The notes: generated by a model from the sequence alone, not told the origin. DNA of 64,000 nt from Thermoanaerobaculia bacterium (GCA_030431255.1 JAUIJL010000006.1:62001-126000); one strand, 5' to 3'. Positions 1 to 8,620 are shown, counted from the first letter of the stretch. Numbers and translations: made by a program.

Positions 1-631
1 CGCCGGCATAGGACGAGAGCCCCGCCAACACCTTGACCCGCCTCACCACATCGCCGTGTAACCCGGCCGGATATTGGGCGATCTCCTGCCGAGCGCCTCG
101 CACCCTGAGGGTGACCCGCGAAGGGCCTTCGTGGGGCTGGAGATGTACGTCACTCGCTCCGGCCTCCGAAGCTTCGATCAGCAGGGCATCCACGAACGCG
201 GTCACGTCCGGCTTTCTCCCTTTGAGCAAGGCAGCCAGCCGTAAGCGGCGGGTCTTCTCGTCGCGCCGACTGCGATCGCTGCCCGTGGCCAGGATCGGCT
301 CTTGACGTCCGCTCCCGCCGGCCGATGCTCCGGCGCTCGGCATGCTCGACCCCGATCCCTCAAGGGGCATGGGCTGGTGGGGGTGATTGGAGTCGGAGCG
401 GTAGGTGGTGCTCTGCGCCTCGAAGTCCAACACTTTCGCCCGGCGGCCGGCGAATAGCCATCCGACCAGGGCAAGCCAAAACCATGGCGCCGACGCGACC
501 TCGACGCCGAGACGGATCAAAGGCCCCGCCCAGCCTTCGTCCTGAACGTTTTCAAGGGACCACCAAGCCCAGGCGCCCAGGACGACCACACCCAGCGTGA
601 GCCAACGAATGAGCAGAACAGCAATTTGCAC
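1..631 (-). CDS. GspE/PilB/PilT-family secretion ATPase, N-terminal fragment
   Basis: Incomplete at the left edge; about 210 codons are visible. I translated it from a GTG at 631, with an in-frame TAG four codons upstream. Two hydrophobic segments (about residues 2-24 and 46-62) precede a Ser/Gly-rich linker. From about residue 142 the sequence reads DALLIEASEAGASDVHLQP, followed by RVTLRVRG and RVKVLAGLSSYAG. This matches the N2-type domain that precedes the ATPase core of type II secretion and type IV pilus motors (GspE, PilB, PilT). The Walker motifs would lie outside the window. Two membrane segments before this domain are unusual, because these ATPases are normally cytoplasmic. There is no Shine-Dalgarno sequence, but a TAGACT hexamer ends 6 nt before the GTG, so the gene may be leaderless. 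Family assignment is moderately sure; the exact motor is not. Confidence 0.6.
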   Translation of the reverse strand, partial: MQIAVLLIRWLTLGVVVLGAWAWWSLENVQDEGWAGPLIRLGVEVASAPWFWLALVGWLFAGRRAKVLDFEAQSTTYRSDSNHPHQPMPLEGSGSSMPSAGASAGGSGRQEPILATGSDRSRRDEKTRRLRLAALLKGRKPDVTAFVDALLIEASEAGASDVHLQPHEGPSRVTLRVRGARQEIAQYPAGLHGDVVRRVKVLAGLSSYAG

Positions 632-915
632 GCGGCGAGTCTACCGGAACCGCCACCGACGTGCTCGATCTGGATCGAATCATCTAGCCGGAAACGCTCA
701 CAGTGAAGGGGCCGTGAGCCACTGTTTTTCCCGCGATTTTCCACCTGGAGCCCCGCACAGAGAGAGCCTTGGAGATTTTCAAAAAGTCAACAATTGTTTC
801 ACGTGAAAACTTGTGATATCCAGATCCGACAACTATATATTGAGGGGTCGTCCGAGCCGACCGCAACCGCTTGTACCCGCGAATTTCTTCTACTTGTCGA
901 CTTTTGGCCGGTCCC
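632..915. other. Intergenic region upstream of the GspE-like gene
   Basis: This 284-base gap lies between the phoR stop and the GspE-like start. It is clearly more AT-rich than the flanking genes around 785-850. It contains a parS-like palindrome, described separately. I found no convincing gene here. The minus-strand open frame across 684-1109 runs into phoR in another frame and looks like a shadow. Confidence 0.6.
795..810. promoter_or_regulatory. parS-like palindrome (possible ParB site)
   Basis: The 16 bases TGTTTCACGTGAAAAC agree with the classical bacterial parS consensus TGTTTCACGTGAAACA at the first 14 positions. The core TTTCACGTGAAA (797-808) is a perfect 12-base palindrome. It lies in non-coding, AT-rich DNA. 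No parA, parB, gidA or gidB gene is in the window, so the link to chromosome segregation rests on the motif alone. CACGTG occurs elsewhere in the window only inside genes and without the flanking arms. Confidence 0.4.
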
Positions 916-2742
916 TCAAACGTTTTGTAGCGGTTCCTGGCCTTCGAGCCCGCTTTCCGGCTGGATCGGCAGCTTGAGACGAAACGTCGATCCGCTCCCG
1001 GGGGTGCTTTCCACCGACACCTCTCCTTGCATCGACAAGGCGATGTGCTTGACGATAGCCAACCCCAGGCCAGTGCCCCCCAGCTCTCTCGAGCGGGCCT
1101 TGTCCACACGATAGAAGCGTTCGAAGAGTCGATCTCGATGCTCTGCCTCGATGCCGATTCCGTGGTCTTCGACCTCGATCCACGCTTCCTCTCCTTCGAC
1201 TCTCAGCCGCACCTCTACCCGTTTCCCCCGGGGGGAGAATTTGATCGCGTTGTTGAGCAGGTTGGCGATCGCTTGGTCAAAGAAATCTTCGTCTCCCATG
1301 GACCACACCGATTCCACGGGCAGATCCGTTTCGATTCGCACTTGCTTGGCCTCGCTCACCGGCTGAAGGGCGAGGATCGTTTGCTCGATGGAAGTTGCCA
1401 AATCCACGGGTTGGGGATCCGAGAAAGCCTCCGCGGACTCGAGGTGGGCGAGGGACAATAGATCGTTGACCAACGTGCCCATTCGCTGCGCCTGCAGGAG
1501 CACACGCTGAAGGAAGCGATCCCGCCGTGCCGAATCGATATCCGGGTCGTCGAGCAGGGTTTCGATCATGCCCCGGATGGCGGTGAGCGGCGTTTTCAGC
1601 TCGTGGGAGACGTTGGCGACGAAATCCTGCCGCATGGTTTCCAGGTGCCGCAAGCGGCTGACGTCTTGCAGAATGAGCACCGCGCCGGCAAGGCCGGTTC
1701 CCGCCCACAGCGGTGTTCCCCTCAGCTCTAGGACCCGTTCCGGAGAGCCGGGGAAATGCACCACCGTATTTTGATTCTCGGAGCTCTCCAGGACCGCGCT
1801 CAACACCTCCGAGACCTCGCGCAGCTTTGCGACCTCCCAAATGGGCCGGCCCACCACTTGGTCGGGCTCCACCTTGAGCAAATCCCCGGCGACCTCGTTG
1901 ATATGCACCACCCGTTCGTCTCGATCCACGGCTACCACTCCCTCTTCCATGCTCGAAAGAATGGCGGTGAGCTTGTTGCGATCCGTGCTCAGGGCAGCGA
2001 TCGACCCCCTCAGCTCTCGGCTCATGGTGTTGAAGGCTCTGGCGAGAATTCCGAGCTCGTCCCGGCTGGAGCTGTGCACTCGTTGCTCGTAGTCGCCGGC
2101 GGCTATTTCCTCGGCCGCTTTGACCATGGAGAGAATCGGTCGGGTGACTCGGCGGGCGTGCAGAAAGCCCAAAAAGAGGGCCGCCAACGTGGCCAATAGT
2201 GCGCCGACGAAAACCGCGTGTTGCAGCTGGTCGAGGCGCCCTTCCAAATCGGTCAGGGGCAAGGAAGAGCGAACCATCGCCACGGGGGCGCCATCTTCCA
2301 CTAGCGGGACGGCCAGATAGCGAAGGGTTCGCCCCAGGGTCTTGCTGAATCGAGTCGCGCTGCCGCGGCCTTCGACATAGGCTTGGATGATTTCCGGCCT
2401 ATCCGCATGATTCTCCATGCGTTCCGGCAGCTGCTCGGAATCCGCGATCACCAAACCGTCCAAGCGCACGATGGTCAATCGGACGCCCAGCTGGTCTCCG
2501 ATATGCGTGATCTCAGCTTGCAGCTCGGCTGCGGATTCCGCCGAAGGGGCCGACGCCTCGACGATTCGATGCCGCGCCGCTTCCCGCAAGGTGACGGCAA
2601 TGGAGCTGAGGCGCTGGTCGACCTCCCTCACGGTTTCCGACTCGACCCGCCTCGTGACCGTGCTTCCGACGAAAAAGGAAGAGAGCAAAATCACCACGGC
2701 GTAAACCGCGTAGAGCTTCCACAGGAAGCGCGAACGGAGCAT
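916..2742 (-). CDS. phoR: PhoR-type phosphate sensor histidine kinase
   Basis: A 608-residue membrane histidine kinase. Hydrophobic segments at about 9-28 and 176-195 flank a periplasmic sensor of about 150 residues. A HAMP linker follows (about 196-250), then a PAS domain (about 255-365). The HisKA domain has VSHELKTPL with phospho-acceptor His380. The ATPase domain carries an N-box (NLLNNAIKF, about 495), a G1 box (DHGIGI, about 526) and a G2 box (GGTGLGLAIVK, about 555). This is the PhoR/ResE/WalK architecture. The gene starts 7 nt after the phoB stop, so the pair is certainly co-transcribed. With phoU just upstream, the expected role is phosphate-starvation sensing and phosphorylation of PhoB. 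Unlike E. coli PhoR, it has a large extracytoplasmic sensor, as in Bacillus. Confidence 0.9.
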   Translation of the reverse strand: MLRSRFLWKLYAVYAVVILLSSFFVGSTVTRRVESETVREVDQRLSSIAVTLREAARHRIVEASAPSAESAAELQAEITHIGDQLGVRLTIVRLDGLVIADSEQLPERMENHADRPEIIQAYVEGRGSATRFSKTLGRTLRYLAVPLVEDGAPVAMVRSSLPLTDLEGRLDQLQHAVFVGALLATLAALFLGFLHARRVTRPILSMVKAAEEIAAGDYEQRVHSSSRDELGILARAFNTMSRELRGSIAALSTDRNKLTAILSSMEEGVVAVDRDERVVHINEVAGDLLKVEPDQVVGRPIWEVAKLREVSEVLSAVLESSENQNTVVHFPGSPERVLELRGTPLWAGTGLAGAVLILQDVSRLRHLETMRQDFVANVSHELKTPLTAIRGMIETLLDDPDIDSARRDRFLQRVLLQAQRMGTLVNDLLSLAHLESAEAFSDPQPVDLATSIEQTILALQPVSEAKQVRIETDLPVESVWSMGDEDFFDQAIANLLNNAIKFSPRGKRVEVRLRVEGEEAWIEVEDHGIGIEAEHRDRLFERFYRVDKARSRELGGTGLGLAIVKHIALSMQGEVSVESTPGSGSTFRLKLPIQPESGLEGQEPLQNV

Positions 2743-2749
2743 TGAGTGG

Positions 2750-3454
2750 TTAGTCCTCTAGGCCGTCATCCTGGAATCGGTAGCCCACACCGCGGATGGT
2801 GCCGATCATGTTACGTAGGTGACCGAGCTTCTTTCGAATCGACCGAATGTGCACGTCGATGTTCCGATCGATCACCGCGGCACCGCCGCCGATGACCCGG
2901 GATACCAACTGATCTCGGGTAAAAACCCGTCCGGGGTGGGATGCGAGCAGATGCAAAAGGCGAAACTCCGTGGCGGTGAAGACCACGGCCTTTTGGTCGA
3001 CCCGAACCTCATGGCGGGCGCCGTCGATCGACAGGGCTCCCCGCACGAGGCGCTCGGAGCTACTGCCTTCCGCCCGTAAGGAGCCACGCCTCAGAACGGC
3101 CTTGACGCGAGCGATCAGCTCCTTGGGACGAAACGGCTTGGTGACGTAGTCGTCGGCACCGACGCCCAACCCCAAGACGATGTCGCTCTCCTCGCCTTTT
3201 GCGCTGACCATGATGATCGGAATCCGTTGAGTCATCGGATCCATTTTGATCTTCCGGCAGACCTCGATACCGTCGATTCCCGGAAGGAAAAGGTCCAAGA
3301 GCACCAAATCCGGCGCCTCTCGGCTGACGGCATCCAACCCTTGGTCTCCGGTGGTCGCCGTGATCACCTGAAAGCCTTCCCGGCTCAGGTTGTATTCCAC
3401 CACCTCGAGAATATCAGGCTCATCTTCGATGACTACAATCTTCTGGCGTGTCAC
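2750..3454 (-). CDS. phoB: PhoB-type response regulator
   Basis: An OmpR-family regulator. The receiver has the acidic pair in VIEDEPD, phospho-acceptor Asp54 in PDLVLLDLFLPG, Ser/Lys around SAKGEE, and the conserved Lys106 in DYVTKPF. A winged-helix DNA-binding domain occupies roughly residues 135-230 and ends IRGVGYRF. I place the start at the GTG at 3454 (MTRQKIVVIEDE), 10 nt after a GGAG, rather than at the TTG at 3463, which overlaps the ribosome-binding site. This also puts the acceptor at Asp54, as in E. coli PhoB. It is encoded directly ahead of phoR and after phoU on the same strand. It should activate phosphate-starvation genes. I could not pick out a clear Pho box in the neighbouring promoters. 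Confidence 0.9.
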   Translation of the reverse strand: MTRQKIVVIEDEPDILEVVEYNLSREGFQVITATTGDQGLDAVSREAPDLVLLDLFLPGIDGIEVCRKIKMDPMTQRIPIIMVSAKGEESDIVLGLGVGADDYVTKPFRPKELIARVKAVLRRGSLRAEGSSSERLVRGALSIDGARHEVRVDQKAVVFTATEFRLLHLLASHPGRVFTRDQLVSRVIGGGAAVIDRNIDVHIRSIRKKLGHLRNMIGTIRGVGYRFQDDGLED

Positions 3455-3593
3455 GAAATCCAATCTCCACGGTCCGACTGCGGATAGGCTGGACGCCCAC
3501 CCATTCTATGCAGAATAGCGAGTCTGCCCGCCGAAAACGAGCGACTCGGCGGGTAAAGAGGTCGCGGGCGGCGAGCACCACCCCATCCTGCTA

Positions 3594-4250
3594 TCACCAT
3601 CTTCTGTGCCGTACGACCTCGGCGTCGACCAAAAAGACGACGTCCTCAGCGATGTTGGTCGCCAGATCCGCGATCCGCTCGAGATAGCGCGAAACTGAGA
3701 GCAGCTGGATCCACTCGCTGACCTTATCGGGATGCTCTCGAATCCTGTCCTCGATCACCCGAAAAACGCTCTTGTGGGTCTCGTCGACAAATTCGTCTTC
3801 GTCGAGCACTTGTCGCGCTTTTTTCGTATCCTGCGCGATCAGCGCATCCAGGCTGTGTCGCAGCATCCCGGGCACTCGGTCGCCCATGGCGAGAATTTCG
3901 TCGGGAATCTTGACCGGCTCCCGTTGGGCCAGAAACTCGGCCCGATTGGCTAGGTTTCCGGCCAGATCACCCACCCTTTCCAGGTCGTTGTTGACCTTCA
4001 TCACGGTCACCACAAATCGCAGATCATTGGCGACGGGTTGGTGCAGGGCGAGCAGCTTCAGGCACTCTTCCTCGAGCCGAATCTCACGTTCGTCCACCTC
4101 CTTGTCGCCGAGGTCTACCTCTTCGGCAAGGCCGGCGCGGCGCTCCTTGAGGGCAACGATCGAGCGGACCGTGAGATCTTCGACGAGGGAACCCAGCAAG
4201 AGCAGCTCTTTCTTGATTCTCTCGAGATCGCGATGAAGGTGTACTGCCAT
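3594..4250 (-). CDS. phoU: PhoU phosphate-signalling regulator
   Basis: A 218-residue, all-helical protein with two PhoU repeats. The metal-binding ExxxD-type motifs are visible as NNDLERVGDLAGNLAN (about 86-101) and SRYLERIADLATNIAED (about 187-203). PhoU links the Pst phosphate transporter to the PhoR kinase and represses PhoB signalling when phosphate is plentiful; its loss causes polyphosphate overaccumulation in several bacteria. Here it lies upstream of phoB-phoR on the same strand with a 139-nt gap. No pstSCAB genes are nearby, which is less usual. The start ATG has a purine-rich GAGAGAG stretch upstream. Confidence 0.93.
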   Translation of the reverse strand: MAVHLHRDLERIKKELLLLGSLVEDLTVRSIVALKERRAGLAEEVDLGDKEVDEREIRLEEECLKLLALHQPVANDLRFVVTVMKVNNDLERVGDLAGNLANRAEFLAQREPVKIPDEILAMGDRVPGMLRHSLDALIAQDTKKARQVLDEDEFVDETHKSVFRVIEDRIREHPDKVSEWIQLLSVSRYLERIADLATNIAEDVVFLVDAEVVRHRRW

Positions 4251-4417
4251 GGATATCTCTCTCTTTTAGGATAACGCTCCTTGGACGGCGGCCGGGGAGC
4301 TTTTGATTCCGGACGGATCGAGCGGGTGGCGGACGGGATCGAGGGCGGAGCTCATCCAAAGGGTACACGATGCCCTTGGGTCTCAGGCGGATTGTCCTGC
4401 CAGTTTATAAAGAAGCG

Positions 4418-4445
4418 AAAAACCGCCGGTGAAGAAGCGCGGCGG
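4418..4445 (-). terminator. Intrinsic terminator after the CHAD gene
   Basis: Read on the minus strand, CCGCCG, an 11-base loop and CGGCGG are followed by five T residues. It begins about 36 nt after the CHAD stop codon. It probably separates CHAD transcription from phoU-phoB-phoR. Confidence 0.55.
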
Positions 4446-4480
4446 ACCCAAAAATCAAGCGACGGACCGCCGCTTTACGC

Positions 4481-6076
4481 TCACGGGGATTTGAAGAGGT
4501 GCTTGAACCGCTGCTGGTTCTCGGCCGACGCGAAACGGGCGAATCGTAAACCGAAAGCTCGGCGCTCGGCGTTCTGACCTTCCGCCAGGTGAAATTGGAG
4601 CTGCCCCATGGCGAGCAGGGTCGCGGCCGGGGTCTCAGCCTGTGCGGACATCTCTTCGGCGAATTGTGCCAGGGAAGCCTGTTGCACCTCATAGTCGTTG
4701 AAGTCGCCCAGGTTGTCTTGTAGACGTTTGAGCTCCTTGATCGACTTTTCGATCTCTGCCGTATCGTAGAGGCTGCGGAAGAACTCCATCAGGTAGCGCA
4801 GCTTCTTGCACTCCAGACGGACGTCGTGCAGGCGCTCGGCCGGGCTTGAATCGTCGATAGCCAGGCCTTGTTTCAAGATCCGCCGATAGATCTTCCAGAT
4901 CCGCTCCGAGCCGACCTCTCGGATCGGTCGGGCCGCATTGGCCGGCTGCGTCGCGGGCGACACCTCACCGGTCATATTCGTATCCGCCGAGGTCAGATAG
5001 CTACGCCAATCGGCCACCAATTTCCGATATCGAGGAGAGGCCAGACCCTGAGCGAGCTTTTTCTGCTCACTCTTTTGCTTCTTGGCCAGAAACATGGCCA
5101 GGGGCTCCAGATCGCGCGCCACCTCGGGTTGGAGGGACTTGCGGTAGCCGGGCATCTTGAGCAAATAGACATCGAGATCCCGCGTTGGCCCGGTGAGCTT
5201 GCCCAACCAAGAGAGCTCGTTCTTGAAGTAGGCCTCGACATCCTCCGGCAGGATCTTTTTGATCTGGCTGAGACCGGCTCGAGTGCGGCGAACGGCCACC
5301 CGGAAATCATGGAGGAATTCCGAATCCACATCTCGGCGCGTGCCGTCCTCATTGATCTCCATGGTGTCCAGTAGTTGGAGAAAAATACGTCGGGCGGCGT
5401 CGAGCGCGGAGTCTTCGGGAAACAGCTCGATCTTGACCTTGGACGCGTAGCTTCCCGGTTCCATGCCCAAAACCGCCGCGGCTTCTTCAAAAACCGGTCT
5501 GTCGGCGATTTGCAGGCCCGACTTTTTATGCAAATAGTCACCCAGACGTTGGGCCGCCGAATATCCGCGCACCGACTCGACAAAGAGCCGAGCTGCCAAG
5601 TCTCTGCTGTCGGGGTCGCCCTCCCGACTACATTCGGCGATCTCCAGTCGCACGCGAGCTACGGTTTTGTCCTCAGCGCCCAACACGCTCCAGCCACGGC
5701 TGCTCACGTCCACCGCGAGCAATGGCAGCACTCGCCGCATCTGCAGGATCGGCTCGAGCTGAGCTTGCATTCGACCCTCCGGCAGGTCCCAAACGAAACC
5801 GGGCTCCAAGGAAGACGGCACCGCCATGTGCAGCGCCTCCGTCGGTCCTTCGAGGTACAAACCCACGTCGCCGGGTTTCTTGCCGGCCGAGACCTCTTGC
5901 TCGACCACCAGCGCGAGCTCTTGGCGGTGAAGTCGCCAATCGAAGGTGTCGTAAAACGTCAGCTTGCGCCGCGACTGCTGAGATTCCGACAGCCGGAAAG
6001 GTCCCTTTATCGCCTCCACGATCTCGGAGGCCCGCTTTGAATCGATCAGAAATGCGAATGTCTGGAGCGTCTTCAT
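4481..6076 (-). CDS. CYTH-like / CHAD domain protein, probable polyphosphate-binding
   Basis: A 531-residue protein. The C-terminal part (about 225-520) is a CHAD domain: helical, rich in Arg, Lys and His, with FLHDFRVAVRRTRAGLSQIKK, GPTRDLDVYLLKMPGYR and LHDVRLECKKLRYLMEFF. CHAD domains bind inorganic polyphosphate and can localise to polyphosphate granules. The N-terminal part (about 1-200) resembles a decayed CYTH fold (KLTFYDTFDWRLHRQELAL; later VARVRLEIAE). I do not see the ExExK signature needed for triphosphate metal binding, so it is probably not an active triphosphatase. It lies between the Lys-rich HhH gene (25 nt upstream) and phoU, close to ppx and ppk1. A TTG at 6088 is an alternative start; neither start has a strong ribosome-binding site. 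Confidence 0.85.
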   Translation of the reverse strand: MKTLQTFAFLIDSKRASEIVEAIKGPFRLSESQQSRRKLTFYDTFDWRLHRQELALVVEQEVSAGKKPGDVGLYLEGPTEALHMAVPSSLEPGFVWDLPEGRMQAQLEPILQMRRVLPLLAVDVSSRGWSVLGAEDKTVARVRLEIAECSREGDPDSRDLAARLFVESVRGYSAAQRLGDYLHKKSGLQIADRPVFEEAAAVLGMEPGSYASKVKIELFPEDSALDAARRIFLQLLDTMEINEDGTRRDVDSEFLHDFRVAVRRTRAGLSQIKKILPEDVEAYFKNELSWLGKLTGPTRDLDVYLLKMPGYRKSLQPEVARDLEPLAMFLAKKQKSEQKKLAQGLASPRYRKLVADWRSYLTSADTNMTGEVSPATQPANAARPIREVGSERIWKIYRRILKQGLAIDDSSPAERLHDVRLECKKLRYLMEFFRSLYDTAEIEKSIKELKRLQDNLGDFNDYEVQQASLAQFAEEMSAQAETPAATLLAMGQLQFHLAEGQNAERRAFGLRFARFASAENQQRFKHLFKSP

Positions 6077-6100
6077 CGGATTGAGCAAGGGAGCGGAGTC

Positions 6101-6763
6101 TTACTTCTTCTTGCCCTTCGACTTTTTGTCGGTTTTCTTCTTGCCCTTCGGCTTCTCATCTTTGGATTTCTTGCCGGCCTTGGATTTCTTGCCGCTTTTG
6201 GACTTCTTGCCGGACTTGGGTTTCTTATCGTCCTTGGACGACTTCTTCTCGGCTTTGCTCTTCTTGGCCTTGTCTTTCTTCGACTTGCCGTCTTTCTTCG
6301 GTTTGTCTTCTTTGGCCGCCTTATCTTTTTTGGCTTTGGCCTTCTTGCCGCCCTCAGCGTCTTCCTTCGCGGAGGTTTTCTTGTCAGCGGATTTCTTGTC
6401 GGCAACCTTGTTGTCGGTCGGCGCCGGGGCTTCGGCCTTCTTCGGCGGAGAGCTCTTCGGCGCCTCCGGCTTGGAGACGGCAGACTTCTTCGGCTTGGAA
6501 GCGGCAGGTGTCCCCGGCTCGGAAACCGCCGGTTTAGAGGCGGCAGGCGCCTTGGGCTTGGAGGCGGCGGGCTCGGCCTTTGGCTGCGCCAGCTCGGCGG
6601 CGGCGGAATGGACAGCGGCCGCCCGGTTGACGCTGAATCCCCGTATGGCCGCCAGCTCTTGAAGCGACGCTCCTGCGACCTTTGCCACCGTGGTCAGCCC
6701 GGCCGCAGCCAACAGCTTCGCTGTGCTGGGCCCGATTCCCCGAATATCCGTTAGCTTGCTCAT
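6101..6763 (-). CDS. Helix-hairpin-helix protein with histone H1-like lysine-rich tail
   Basis: A 220-residue protein in two unlike parts. Residues about 1-58 carry two helix-hairpin-helix-like units (LTDIRGIGPSTAKLLAAAGL and LAAIRGFSVNRAAAV), a fold that usually binds DNA non-specifically. Residues about 60-110 are Ala/Pro/Lys/Ser repeats (SKPKAPAASKPAVSEP). From about 115 to the end the chain is extremely Lys-rich (KSKKDKAKKSKAEKKSSKDD), ending GKKK. This resembles bacterial histone H1-like proteins such as AlgP. The ATG at 6763 has AGGAG 6 nt upstream and is preferred over the GTG at 6778. It is probably co-transcribed with the CHAD gene and divergent from ppx. I infer binding to DNA, polyphosphate or both. 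The low-complexity coding region is C-rich on the plus strand with many short repeats. Confidence 0.7.
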   Translation of the reverse strand: MSKLTDIRGIGPSTAKLLAAAGLTTVAKVAGASLQELAAIRGFSVNRAAAVHSAAAELAQPKAEPAASKPKAPAASKPAVSEPGTPAASKPKKSAVSKPEAPKSSPPKKAEAPAPTDNKVADKKSADKKTSAKEDAEGGKKAKAKKDKAAKEDKPKKDGKSKKDKAKKSKAEKKSSKDDKKPKSGKKSKSGKKSKAGKKSKDEKPKGKKKTDKKSKGKKK

Positions 6764-6968
6764 TTCGTCTCCTGTCACCTATAGCCGAGGATAGATTGGT
6801 TTGAAGCCCTCTTCCGTGATTTGATTAGAGTGCCTCGAAACCCCCGGCAAGATAACAGAGAGATCTCGACTTACCTCGGATCTTTACCGTTTCTTAATAA
6901 CGAAGCGCTTCAGAAGATCGCATACGTGAGCTATCAAACCCTTGTGTCCCTGGACTGATGATCACCCC

Positions 6969-8597
6969 ATGACCCCTCCCAAGAGCAACACGGATCCACC
7001 CTCGCCCGGCGCCTTGCCGGAAATGATGGCAGGCGTCGACCTGGGATCCAATAGCTTCCGCATGGTCATCGCCCGCAGTGACGGCCATGAGCTGCGGGTC
7101 GTGGATCGTTTACGCGAAGGGGTTCGGTTGGCGGGTTGCCTGGACGAGGATCAGCACATCACCCAGGAAGGCTTCGACCGAGCCCTGCACGCCCTCGAGC
7201 TCTTCGGCCAGAGACTGCGCGACTTTCCACCGGGAACGGTCCGCGCCGTGGGCACCAACACCCTGCGTAAGGCGCGCAACACCCAGGCCTTTTTGATCCG
7301 GGCCCAATCCGCGCTCGGGCATCAGATCGAGGTGGTCTCGGGCCAGGAAGAGGCGCGGCTCATTTATCTCGGTGTCGCCCATTCTTTGAGCAGCCCGAGC
7401 TCCCGACTGGTGGTGGACATCGGTGGCGGAAGCACCGAATGCATCATCGGTCGCGGTTTCGATCCCCATATGGCGGAAAGCCTTTACATGGGCTGTGTCA
7501 GCTTTACCCAGAACCACTTTCCCGACGGCAAGATCACCGAAGCCGGGCTGCGGGACGCGGAGACTGCCGCGCGTCTGGAGCTTCGCGCCATCAAAACGTC
7601 GTTCAAACGGGAAGGGTGGCAACAAGCGGTCGGCGCATCGGGCACGGCCCATGCCATCTCGGAGATCCTGAGACTTCAGGGGTGGTCGGACCAAGGAATT
7701 ACCCCTGACGGCCTGGCCCGTCTCCGCCGGGAGCTGGTGGAAAGCGGACATATTGACCGGCTTTCTCTCGACGGTCTCCGCCGGGAGCGCGCCAAGGTCT
7801 TGCCCGGTGGCTTCGCCATCATGTCCGCAATTTTCGACAGTCTGCGCATTGAGCGCATGATCATTTCGCCCGGTGCGATGCGAGAGGGCTTGCTCTACGA
7901 TCTTTTTGGTAGATGGCATAAAGGGAGCGACGCCCGCGAAGCCACGATCCGGCGGCTGGAGGAGCAATACCGCGTGGACGGGGAACAGGCACGACGGGTA
8001 GAAGCGGTTTCCCTCTCGTGCCTCAATCAGGTGCAGGACTCCTGGGACCTCGACCCCGAGTCTTCGCAAAGCTTTCTCCGCTGGGCGTCCAGGCTGCACG
8101 AAATCGGCCTGAGTGTGTCCCACGGGGCTTTTCACAAACACGGCGCCTATTTGCTCGAGCACGGCCACATGCCCGGTTTCTCCATGCAGAATCAGCGGGT
8201 GCTGGCCCTTCTGGTGCGCGGGCAACGACGAAAATTCTGCAAAGCGACCATCTACGACAAGCTCCCCAAACAAACCGCCAAAGGCGTCGTTCGCCTCTGT
8301 CGGCTCTTGCGTTTGGCCTGTGTGCTGACCCGCAGCCGTAATCCGAGACAGCTACCGCGGCTGAGCTTGGAGGCCAAGGGCAAACGATTGAAAATCGAGT
8401 TTCCCAAGGGATGGCTGGGCCGCCATCCCCTGACCCTGGCGGATCTTCAACAAGAGATTGCTTACATGGAAGCGGCCGGCCTCAAGATGAAGGTCGGGGT
8501 CTACGATGCCGGGGATCCACCCAATGTCGGCTCCGCGCTCCCGGCACCGGGTAAACCGTCGATCCCGAGCCCCGAGTCGGCTGGAGACTCCCCGTGA
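6969..8597 (+). CDS. ppx: Exopolyphosphatase / pppGpp phosphohydrolase (Ppx/GppA family)
   Basis: A 542-residue member of the ASKHA superfamily. Phosphate 1 motif: AGVDLGSNSFRMVIAR. Phosphate 2 motif: VVDIGGGSTECIIG. A conserved VRAVGTNTLRKARN and GQEEARLIYLGV follow. The C-terminal part (about 320-500) is the helical HD-like domain (ASRLHEIGLSVSHGAFHKHGAYLLEHG) of long proteobacterial-type Ppx enzymes. Such enzymes release phosphate processively from polyphosphate chains, and GppA members also hydrolyse pppGpp; sequence alone does not settle the preference. I prefer the ATG at 6969. An in-frame TTG at 6942 would add nine residues, and ATGs at 7023 and 7026 are also possible; none has a clear ribosome-binding site. 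It is convergent with sixA, 23 nt away. Confidence 0.9.
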   Translation: MTPPKSNTDPPSPGALPEMMAGVDLGSNSFRMVIARSDGHELRVVDRLREGVRLAGCLDEDQHITQEGFDRALHALELFGQRLRDFPPGTVRAVGTNTLRKARNTQAFLIRAQSALGHQIEVVSGQEEARLIYLGVAHSLSSPSSRLVVDIGGGSTECIIGRGFDPHMAESLYMGCVSFTQNHFPDGKITEAGLRDAETAARLELRAIKTSFKREGWQQAVGASGTAHAISEILRLQGWSDQGITPDGLARLRRELVESGHIDRLSLDGLRRERAKVLPGGFAIMSAIFDSLRIERMIISPGAMREGLLYDLFGRWHKGSDAREATIRRLEEQYRVDGEQARRVEAVSLSCLNQVQDSWDLDPESSQSFLRWASRLHEIGLSVSHGAFHKHGAYLLEHGHMPGFSMQNQRVLALLVRGQRRKFCKATIYDKLPKQTAKGVVRLCRLLRLACVLTRSRNPRQLPRLSLEAKGKRLKIEFPKGWLGRHPLTLADLQQEIAYMEAAGLKMKVGVYDAGDPPNVGSALPAPGKPSIPSPESAGDSP

Positions 8598-8620
8598 GCC
8601 GCCTCGGCCCCGGGTGCGGC

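Noticed and set aside
7110-8273. Long antisense open frame (387 codons) opposite ppx
   Set aside because: It mirrors the codon bias of ppx, has no recognisable domain and no ribosome-binding site.
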